Below, piece after piece: positions 31,801 through 39,122 of a stretch of DNA of 39,122 bases (within the stretch, counting starts at the first letter, position 1; each line of letters starts with the position of its first letter). Made by a program: the position numbers and the translations under genes. The DNA comes from Saksenaea vasiformis B4078. Its lineage: Eukaryota; Mucoromycota; Mucoromycetes; Mucorales; Saksenaeaceae. Where the stretch lies: contig JNDT01001745.1 in assembly GCA_000697055.1 (NCBI GenBank), forward strand, positions 1 through 39,122, written 5' to 3'. Under the pieces are notes generated by a model, which was not told the origin of the DNA, searched no databases, and was given only the letters and a program-made list of their open reading frames with translations.

Positions 31801-32801
31801 CTTCTACCATTTCTTAATTCTTACCAATCCATAAATTACGTGTGATGTATTCGGATTGTGCTCTGGTCGCGTTCTCTGTACACGAATATATTCCATAATC
31901 TTGTGTTCGCCTTCGCCAGGAACAGTAGCATCGGATAGAATCACCTTACACTAGAGTTTCCACACCAATATGTCAGTGTAGTCGCTTAAACTCAATCCCT
32001 AATACTTGCGTTTTTCCACAGCGGATCCGTATTCTGCTTAGCCGCAATGTGATAGCGAAGACAGGTTGCTAAATGCTCCATAAATGGAGTGCCGGGTGTA
32101 ATACAATTTGAATCGAAATGTGCCTTCTCTTCGGGCAACTGATGTGCTTGGCCAATCGCTACATAAGACACATTATCAACACTAGTCTCCCTTTGCGATG
32201 ATTACGCACCTTCCAATTCGCGCTTAACCTTATCTGTTGCTTCACGCTCCAACTCTGCCAATTGGGATGCCCGAAAACGACGTGAGCGTTGCTGATTCAT
32301 TTTTGCTCGAGGAGCAACACCATCTAATGAACATTTAGATAATATCAAAAGTGAGCAAATATAAAGAGCCCTACCGATTGCTAAGTACATCAACTTTCGT
32401 GGCCGGATCATGTCGACGATTCGGTCAAGATAGGCAAAAATTTCAATCATCATGTCATCCTCTGTTGCTGGCGCAGGCTACATGGCCGGTATTTGTACAT
32501 CCGTTAACAAATGCGACAATGCCATGATCGGACGTACCTTATTTTCAGGATGGCAACATGGATGAATAATGCCATTCATGTCCAAATACAGGTTATCAAA
32601 TTCAACACCATTGGGATTCGGTTTGGTAGTATCGACGGGGATCGTCGTTCCATTGACTGTTCTTGGTTGATCTTCCACAACTTGGCTAACAACTTTAGGA
32701 AACTTATCCGAAAGCCATCTGTACACAAGAATTGAGTCAATTTTTTTTATCAAAACCGTATCATTGTATCGGCCCTACCGGAAAAAGGCCGGTACTCCCA
32801 T
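28868..32801 (-). CDS. RAT1: Nuclear 5'-3' exoribonuclease RAT1/XRN2 (Dhp1)
   Basis: Degrades 5'-monophosphate RNA in the nucleus: torpedo termination of RNA polymerase II and rRNA/snoRNA trimming. Seventeen minus exons: 32801-32779, 32718-32538, 32477-32375, 32323-32210, 32158-32010, 31950-31825, 31769-31628, 31587-31265, 31220-31142, 31088-30578, 30528-30448, 30405-30342, 30288-30140, 30084-29966, 29911-29587, 29538-29338, 29294-28868 (1038 residues). Motifs: [78 protein letters not shown], a zinc knuckle [14 protein letters not shown] (~265-278, present in RAT1 and not XRN1), [50 protein letters not shown]. The last ~140 residues are an RGG/GGY-rich tail. Exon 5 ends at a GC donor. Exon 8's start and the 42-bp intron after 30448 are uncertain by a few residues. 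Confidence 0.95.
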
Positions 32802-33689
32802 GAGTAAGTAGTTAAAAGGATCTGACGAAAGAGTAGCCACACATCGAGTCCGTGAAGGTTAATTTGTAAGTCACGATTTTTCGCGCTGCTTGAACCTGCT
32901 TTTGCATCAGCCAATCCGTTTAGACGTTCACCGTCGTGTCTCACCACGTCTCTTTGCTTCTCAATTCTGTCCCACCGGTATTGAACTCGCGAGTTGAAAT
33001 ACTGAAGGTATTTGGAACGCTCTAATGTTAAACCATTCTAAATCCTTGGTATCTCGAATTGGGGTCTCATAAACTTGAGAAGCGCCAATCGCACGGCCTA
33101 TGTTATATAGGTTAAGTGGGCCAGTAGAGGGATAGGATCCTCTTTGTTTCATTCAATTCACTACTGGGAAATGGAATTCTGTAAATATCCCCTCCACATT
33201 GGAACGATATTTGGATCCCCCGAACTTCTGCAAATATCGCTTTTCCTACATGAACTTCTGGAAGTCTCCGAAAACCATCCGGGACATATCTTCATGCAAT
33301 CCCTCCACCAATAATGGTGCACGAGATACAACGTTATAACAGTCTCTTGTTCATCAGAACATAATGCGATACACGCAATTGGTTGCGGGTTATATTCGTT
33401 TTTGAAGTCATATGTCTGCTGATATACACGCAGCCACTGGAAACATATCAGTGAGATAAAATCAAAATATTTATATCCAGGAAGAATATGTCTGATATAT
33501 CAGCAGACGCCAAAATATCCCCTGTAATCATATGAACGTTCAGTACGTAACGTCGCTGCCGGTTAATTCTTTACTATTTATTTCCAGGAGAGATAATAGT
33601 AAGCTGGCATACGGAGTTACAAGAAAGGATGTGCGATTTATTTTTCCAAATTGGCTAACCCCATGACAGTAGCTTCCTGCCATTGATAC
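32802..33689. other. RAT1 upstream region and gene-free DNA
   Basis: No gene recognised. Short words recur (tctgtaaatatcccct near 33180, ctgcaaatatcg near 33228, caaaatatcccctg near 33510). A 13-bp inverted repeat is listed separately. Confidence 0.4.
33414..33508. repeat. 13-bp perfect inverted repeat
   Basis: gtctgctgatata at 33414-33426 is the exact reverse complement of tatatcagcagac at 33496-33508, with a 69-bp loop. It could be the ends of a tiny MITE-like element or a hairpin. No flanking target duplication was found. Confidence 0.7.
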
Positions 33690-34330
33690 GTCTATGCCCT
33701 TTGTAGAATCCTTCTTCGGATACTTTGTAAGTTTCTTTGCGCAAGGGACAGAAGAAGATTTTTTTTCGATCTTTCGAATTGAACTTGGCGAGAATGCCTA
33801 TTCAGCGCCAAGAAAAAGCAAAGCCAACGTAGAAGAGGGAAAGTCCATTTCTCCTGAATTTTGTAGGGAAATTCGTACTATGAAGACCTACCAGCGACTT
33901 GCAGACATCGAGCGAAGAAGTTTCCCACAGGAGCTGGCTTCGAAGCTGCGGTTCACCTTTACGGACACTGGCGACCTTGCAATTCACTTTTCAAAGGTCA
34001 CGCTCGCAGGGCCACCAAACGGCTTCGGACAGAACAGAAACGAAAAGGAATCGTAGTTATGGTGCATGGATTCAACACTAGTAAAACATGCCATTGGTAT
34101 TTGAAGCCGCTGTAACTGCAAAGATATTGGACAGAGACAGACGCGTTAGACGATCCACAGGAGCCCTTTGCTGTGTAAATCCGAGTTGCGCCAGCTTCGT
34201 CAAACGGTTGTAACACGATGAATCGGGATGTGAATGCCGCTAAAACTATCGCATTGAAGAGCTCCTCGGTGATACTCTCTCCCGACGGAAATTCCCTCCC
34301 GCCTTTTAGTCCTCAGCATACAAGCACTTA
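33690..34330 (+). pseudogene. Decayed Fanzor/TnpB-like nuclease C-terminus
   Basis: Three reading frames in order reconstruct the C-terminal layout of TnpB-family proteins. Frame one (~33948-34105) has HWRPCNSLFKGHARRATKRL, then KGIVVMVHGFNTSKTC; the F-x-TSK-x-C element is the start of the TnpB zinc ribbon. Frame two (~34148-34205) has LCCVNPSCASFVKRL, a second Cys pair (C-x4-C). Frame three (~34215-34330) has TMNRDVNAAKTIAL, the NRDxNAA motif holding the last RuvC Asp, followed by LSPDGNSLPPF. The second Cys of the first pair appears replaced by Tyr. At least two frameshifts and one stop kill the gene. Fanzors are eukaryotic RNA-guided TnpB homologues carried by transposons. The open frame 33694-34056 may hold more upstream sequence, but I recognise nothing in it. 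No transposon ends were found. Confidence 0.65.
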
Positions 34331-34910
34331 CCAGCTTGATCCGCTTTTTGTTTGTCAACCGACCTCGGTTCGACAAGTGCAGGGCCTGTGAAAGGCAATT
34401 ACCGAGTAAGTGGGGTTCATACTACTGTGTCGGATATTCAATTTTGGCGTAGATAGCCCGTCGGTATGGGACCCTACCGTGATGTCAGAAGTATGCTATT
34501 CTAAAAAAAAGTCTTACATCCATCAAGTGTCCAATTTGTGCTAAGAAAATATTGAACCTCCGTTATTATTTCATCACTTTTTCATCAGATATCAATTAAT
34601 TATGTGAACTTGGACCTGCAATTGATACAGAGTTTATTATAGTAGCATAAAATAACGGCCACAATCCATGGCCAGTAAATGGAATAATCATAACGTTGGA
34701 TGAACGTAGAAATACATACTTGCAATCACACAGTTCGTTTGGAAGTAACACCAGATAATCGGGAAAATCCTGTAACCTGGACAAACTCCCCTGAGAAATG
34801 ATTTTTGGTTGAACGGAAAGTTGGCAGATGGAAAATCATCTCCCGATCTGAAAGATGGTAAGTAAATGTGTAATATCTGATTATCTCTCCCACCTTTATT
34901 CTCTCTCTCA
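34331..34910. other. Gene-free DNA between Fanzor-like and LINE remnants
   Basis: AT-rich, no recognised coding. It may contain further eroded parts of either neighbouring mobile element. Confidence 0.35.
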
Positions 34911-34914
34911 AAGT

Positions 34915-35345
34915 TCATATGCGCTATCCATCCAAGAAGCTACATATTTCCATGATCGTTTTTAGCAACATCTTCAACCAAAGGCCTCGACTAACTTCAC
35001 TGCATATTTCCTAGGTCCAACGCAATATTCTCTCGTCACTGCGCATCGGTTTGCCTCAATCCATCATTGACTCTCCATAATTCATCAATTACCTTTGATC
35101 AAAGATAAATCATTGCAGCCATCCTTGATTCAACTAAAAATGACATTTTCCACGTCATCGTAATCTATGCTACTAGCAGATAAACAAAAATCCCCAGACT
35201 TCTACATCCACATTCTGTCACTGATCCATTGTCTGCCAGCTTCTAATGGCTAGATAATTCTTGGGCGATTTCAACGCCAATTTATACCAGTCAATCCTTG
35301 ACCGAATCAGATCTTAGGTCGACTTCCTCTGCAACGCTGTCAAAC
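34915..35345 (+). pseudogene. Eroded LINE endonuclease (APE-type) remnant
   Basis: Frame-hopping translation matches the endonuclease of the intact neighbour step by step. SIQEATYFHDRF corresponds to GIQELANLF (catalytic Glu). Then IFSRHCASVCLNPSLTLHNS corresponds to IFAQHCALICLNPYLSLRDS, TFDQR to TIDQR, VIVIYATSR to RIRNIYAPAQ, DFYIHIL to AFYDQLY, ILGDFNANLY to IMGDFNMQLH, and VDFLCNA to IDWLNTA. Several stops and indels interrupt it. It is an older, more decayed LINE copy lying directly upstream of the next one. Confidence 0.75.
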
Positions 35346-35552
35346 TTGAATCATACGACAGAGGGACATTCAGATGTCATGGATAGCGAAGCCTCTGCGG
35401 AAGAAAATACAGTAATGTTAGTGAAGAAAAACACTATCCAGTCTACAGTTAGAGAGACGTTGAGTTGGACGGCAGCCCAACCACGCGGCCAAGGTCAACC
35501 AATGTTAAATAGTATGCGTCACCACCACCACTATGGCGATACGCCACAATGA
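35298..35552 (+). CDS. Possible C-terminal end of LINE ORF1, low confidence
   Basis: 84 codons, Ser/Thr/Glu-rich then His-rich (MRHHHHYGDTPQ), with no zinc knuckle. Its TGA stop overlaps the ATG of the endonuclease frame in an ATGA arrangement (35549-35552), which is what one expects of a LINE that translates ORF2 by termination-reinitiation. Its first ~15 codons overlap the older endonuclease remnant, so the true start is elsewhere or it is spurious. Confidence 0.35.
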   Translation: MTESDLRSTSSATLSNLNHTTEGHSDVMDSEASAEENTVMLVKKNTIQSTVRETLSWTAAQPRGQGQPMLNSMRHHHHYGDTPQ

Positions 35553-36790
35553 TCAGAAAACACACCCGCATTGCTACTTTAAATGCTCGTAGCATTTTTA
35601 AAGTGGCCAATCCACAAACACAATCACAGTTCATGCATTATCTTCGTTCTACTTCGCTCGGGGTGGATGTTCTTGGTATCCAAGAGCTGGCAAATCTTTT
35701 TCAACGCTCCATACATCTTACACCAGCCGATATCACTCTTTTACATCGAATGTTTCCCTGCAAAGACCCTATCTTTGCTCAGCACTGTGCATTGATCTGT
35801 CTCAATCCCTATCTTTCTCTCCGCGACTCTCTGACTACTATCGATCAGAGATGTATTGTAGCTACTGTCTATAATACCGACAATCAGCCCCTATGCCGAA
35901 TCAGGAACATTTATGCTCCAGCTCAACGTTCTCAACGAACAGCCTTTTATGACCAACTCTACGAGCTCATACATACACTCCCAATATCAGAGCAATGGAT
36001 CATCATGGGAGATTTCAATATGCAACTTCACAATCCTCAACCAGCTCGCATCAAACCATGGATCGACTGGCTCAACACTGCATGCGATGACAAATCACCC
36101 AAGTCTGCTTCCTCTAGGCCACTCCCTACTTACTTTCACCACAACCAGCGAACAGCCATCGACTATATTTTCGGTCACCACAGGCTCTCGCCACGTATGG
36201 TAAATCTGCAACAACATTTTCTTCCATCTGCATGGACAGATCATACTCTTCTTACGGTGGACCTCGCCCAGACTCAGTCTGACCTTGGCCCAGGCGTATG
36301 GCGTTTTAACCCTAGCTTGTTATCTGATGCATCTTTCTGCGAACTCTTGACTATTAGCATGGATAGCTTTTTCCAGAATAGCCAAGATAGACCTGACACA
36401 CCACAAATCCAATGGGATCAACCCAAAGAGGTCATCAAATGGGTGGCCATTCTTTTTGCACAGCGAAAGCAGAAAAATCGGAAGGAAACCGTCAGAGACT
36501 TGCAGCAACAACGTCAAGTAGCGCTAGCACGAACAGTGGATGATCACACAACAGCACAGCATAGCGAAAAACTGCGCCGCATCGAACTACAGCTGAATGA
36601 ACAGATGCAGGACGAAACGCAACAATTATCAATTATTATTGCGAACAGCCCACACGGTGGCATGAAAAAGGAGAGCGCAGCAACAAGTAGTTTTTTCGGA
36701 TACTCAAACAACGCCAGAGACAACAGACCATTTCTACAATACATAACCCAGATACCGGCCATACAGCTGTCACAATGGGCGAGATTTTAG
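35549..36790 (+). CDS. LINE ORF2 N-terminal part: APE-type endonuclease
   Basis: A 413-codon open frame. Endonuclease/exonuclease/phosphatase motifs are all present: IATLNARS (Asn), GIQELA (Glu), NIYAPAQRS (Tyr), IIMGDFNM (Asp/Asn), TAIDYIFG and WTDHTLL (final Asp-His). This domain nicks target DNA to prime reverse transcription. A linker follows (WDQPKEVIKWVAILFAQRKQ and a Gln-rich coiled segment). After residue ~382 the sequence leaves the conserved frame at a T6 run (36691-36696); the expected continuation FRILKQRQRQQTI is in the next frame and leads into the RT. The last ~30 residues as read are therefore out of frame. Confidence 0.85.
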   Translation: MIRKHTRIATLNARSIFKVANPQTQSQFMHYLRSTSLGVDVLGIQELANLFQRSIHLTPADITLLHRMFPCKDPIFAQHCALICLNPYLSLRDSLTTIDQRCIVATVYNTDNQPLCRIRNIYAPAQRSQRTAFYDQLYELIHTLPISEQWIIMGDFNMQLHNPQPARIKPWIDWLNTACDDKSPKSASSRPLPTYFHHNQRTAIDYIFGHHRLSPRMVNLQQHFLPSAWTDHTLLTVDLAQTQSDLGPGVWRFNPSLLSDASFCELLTISMDSFFQNSQDRPDTPQIQWDQPKEVIKWVAILFAQRKQKNRKETVRDLQQQRQVALARTVDDHTTAQHSEKLRRIELQLNEQMQDETQQLSIIIANSPHGGMKKESAATSSFFGYSNNARDNRPFLQYITQIPAIQLSQWARF

Positions 36791-38330
36791 CCAAGGCACG
36801 AAATTTTTATGAAAAGCTGTATGCTACAGAAGATATCAACCAAAGGGCAGTACAGAGCCTATTAGATGCAATTCCAATAGACGCCCGTCTAGACCAGCGC
36901 TCACGACATGATCTAATCCGGGATCCATCAATGGATGATCTGCTAAGTATTATTACGCATGCTCCCTCAAGCAAAAGTCCAGGATTAGACGGTCTCCCCT
37001 TTGAATTACACAAACATTTGGTCCATAGTCAAAGCAATATCAAGAACTGATGCTCAAGGTCGTTCAGGATGCTCTCCAAGACAAGTTCCTGGTCTCATGG
37101 ATGCAAACCAGAATGGTGCTTCTATTGAAAAAAGGCGACCCGCAACTGCTCTCGAATTGGAGACCGCTCTCCATGATCAACACAGATGCCAAAATCTTTA
37201 CTAAACTGCTTGCCAATCGGCTCAACCAAGTATTACCGCAACTGATCAACCCGTATCATACTGGGATCCTTTGGAACCGCCTCATCAGTGACGATAGATG
37301 GACAACGCAAACACTGATGGCCCATTTCCAGTCCCACATGCCAGACCTTCCTGCAGTAGGGGTCCTTTTTGATCAAGAAAAGGCTTATGATCAGGTTCAT
37401 CCTGATTATCTACGGCAGGTGTTAAATTGCTTCGGTATACCAGCCCAATTGGTTGACGCCATCAGTTCCTTATCCTTTGGGACCGATATCTCCATCTCAA
37501 TTAATGGATGGCTAGCCCCCACCCTACCACAAAAGCAGGAGCTTCGGCAAGGTGATCCTCTATCACCGCTTTTGTTCAACTTGTGTTTGAACCAATGTTA
37601 CGGTCGATCCTGGCTTCCACGACAGTACATGGAGTATCATTTCCTGGAAGCTGTAGTGATACCAGCGTCAAATACCTAGCCTATGCAGACGATCTCTTAG
37701 TGTTCCTTCGAAGCACTAGTGAATGGCAACCGCTCCTGGATCTTTTCTCCACATATGGGGCAGCTTCAAACGCGCGACTCAACTTGCAGAAGACGTCGGT
37801 TTTCTCCCTTGCTGGTACAACCCACAGTGAATGGATACAGCTGCTAGAGTCGTTCAACATTCCTTGGCATGACAGCCGGTGCAATGAATCTCTGATATAC
37901 TTAGGATATCCCGTACATTCTTCGAGGACACAACTACAGCAGTTTCTAGATGGTATTTATGCAAAAATCGCTCGCCATGTGGATATAATGAAACAGCGCC
38001 ATTTATCGATTCAAGGCAAGGGGATCATTGCTAACTCAGTCTGTCGCGGCTTTGGCATGTCTTACGAGTGGTAGTAGTAGCCCCAGGGGAATGGCTGACA
38101 CGATGTCAACGCCTTATTCGCTCGTTTCTGGTACCTTTCTTTCCCGCCTCATCATGGTCACGCTTATGTCAGAGTAAAAAGACAGGCGGTGTGGGACTTG
38201 TGAATATCCACCAACAACACCTGGCGCTCCATTCGATCTATTTGCAACGGCTGGTTCGAGACAATCACAACGAACGCATTCTTTTTATTAATCCGGTTAT
38301 CCGTCCTCTTCTAAGTTTCTACTGAGGCCG
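36697..38330 (+). pseudogene. LINE ORF2 reverse transcriptase, frameshifted
   Basis: Segments in order: ILAKARNFYEKLYATEDI and SKSPGLDGLPFELHKHL (36775-37020); a frameshift near 37025-37040; LLLKKGDPQLLSNWRPLSMI, AKIFTKLLANRLNQVLPQL, VLFDQEKAYDQVHPDYL (catalytic Asp), ELRQGDPLSPLLFNL (37050-37580); a one-base shift near 37583; FEPMLRSIL then KYLAYADDLLVFL (YADD catalytic pair) to 38040; a shift near 38050; then WLTRCQRLIRSFLVPF and CQSKKTGGVGLVNIHQQHLA to 38325. All catalytic residues are present, and the breaks are single-base indels, so this is a recently dead copy or one carrying sequencing errors. Confidence 0.88.
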
Positions 38331-39122
38331 TAGCTTCATCGCGTTCTTAATGCATCCAAAGGGTTTTAGGAACCGCCTGCGACGGATACCACAGTTAGCA
38401 CACCTGTGTAGACTTGTCTTGACTCCCCCAGTGCTCTCCATCAACTCTCAGTGGCCAAGCAAGATCCTTCTTGGATTACCGCTAAAGGCTGCCTTGCAGA
38501 ATGGTTCTACCTTCCAACACCTGCAACGCATCCCAATTGCTCATACTGTCGATACCTTCCTAGAGCATAACAACCATCCAGGCATAATTTTTTATCCCTA
38601 CGAGGCATCAACCTGCAATGGCTAGACATGGGTCAACCCAAATGGCATCCAGCCATTCAGTCAAAAATCGAAGCTGGATTTATGCGCCGTCTCACTGTAT
38701 CACCATCTACTAGTAATAACCTATCGACGGTTTTCTCTCAATGGACTGGCGATAGTAGCGAAAGGACCAAAATGTGTATTGGGTAAGCTCGACCAAATGG
38801 GCTACGCCGTTTGGGGACAAAGCACCATCATCACAGGTAGTGGTCTCCCGTTCCCGTCCCCAATGGGCGACTAATACCTCCCTATTACTAATTCCAAAAG
38901 CTTGGAGATTATCCTGGTCCCTGCCTATACCGCACCGTTCTCGAACCATATGGTGGCGCCTGCTGATCGACTGACTTTCCATACGATCCAGCCTACATCG
39001 TTGGATTCCACACCGACACCCGTCCCCTCTCTGCCCAATTTGCAACAGTGAGCCTGACACCGACTGGCATTTCTTTGTTACATGCGCATCGAAATGAGCT
39101 TTCTGGCTCACCGCGTTGTCAG
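38331..39122 (+). pseudogene. LINE ORF2 post-RT region and zf-RVT, partial
   Basis: Continues the same element after a stop at 38323-38325. Recognisable pieces are WSLPIPHRSRTIWWRLLID (38915-38970), then after a stop LHRWIPHRHPSPLCPICNSE and DTDWHFFVTC (zf-RVT Cys-Cys-His-Cys), then another stop. They align with the zf-RVT copy at 866-1611. The window ends inside it. Confidence 0.85.

Larger units (their letters stand above)
35298..39122 (+). mobile_element. Near-complete non-LTR retrotransposon (LINE), runs off the window
   Basis: Contains a possible end of ORF1, an open APE endonuclease, a reverse transcriptase split by frameshifts, the post-RT region and zf-RVT, in the canonical order EN-RT-zf. 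The RT core words (FDQEKAYD, RQGDPLSPLLF, YADD) and the WRPLSMINTDAKIFTKLLAN block resemble L1/Tx1-type elements. Its 3' end, tail and target duplication lie beyond 39122. The left boundary is uncertain because it abuts an older LINE remnant (34915-35345). Confidence 0.9.

Overview
This window looks like nuclear DNA of a filamentous early-diverging fungus, most likely Mucoromycota (Mucorales). The evidence is compact multi-exon genes with 40-70 bp introns (GT..AG, T-rich 3' ends), CT-rich leaders, AT-rich intergenic DNA, zf-RVT-type LINE debris, and a decayed Fanzor/TnpB-like fragment. The assignment comes from gene style and recalled families; no search was run.

Layout. 1-3500 is accessory DNA. 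It holds a 5'-truncated LINE flanked by a 14-bp target-site duplication (TSD) and copy 1 of a ~0.6 kb dispersed repeat. An F-box gene (3517-5253, minus) follows. Next come about 3.9 kb of mostly non-coding DNA with a 112-114 bp tandem duplication and one frame-broken gene remnant. 9168-24012 is a gene-dense core: a WW-domain Q/P-rich protein, an MSS4-type PI4P 5-kinase, two head-to-head WrbA-type flavodoxin paralogues, a FAB1/PIKfyve-type kinase lacking FYVE and most of the chaperonin-like domain, an SH3-WW-RasGEF (CDC25 family), and MoaE. 24430-28440 is accessory again: a second truncated LINE with a 16-bp TSD, a TCTCCA array, a 38-bp degenerate tandem array, and repeat copy 2. The nuclear 5'-3' exoribonuclease RAT1/XRN2 (17 exons, minus) occupies 28868-32801. 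The right end holds the Fanzor-like remnant, an old LINE endonuclease remnant, and a nearly complete but frameshifted LINE that runs off the edge.

How the genes relate. The PI4P 5-kinase and FAB1 make the two PI(x,5)P2 lipids, at the plasma membrane and the endolysosome respectively. The neighbouring RasGEF activates Ras at membranes, and one of the two WrbA paralogues carries a polybasic/Cys tail suited to membrane anchoring. The core is therefore enriched in membrane signalling, though co-regulation is only inferred. RAT1 and MoaE are housekeeping genes.

Exon structures were assembled by hand from splice sites, reading phase and family conservation. Every spliced gene listed closes in frame, but no transcript data were available.
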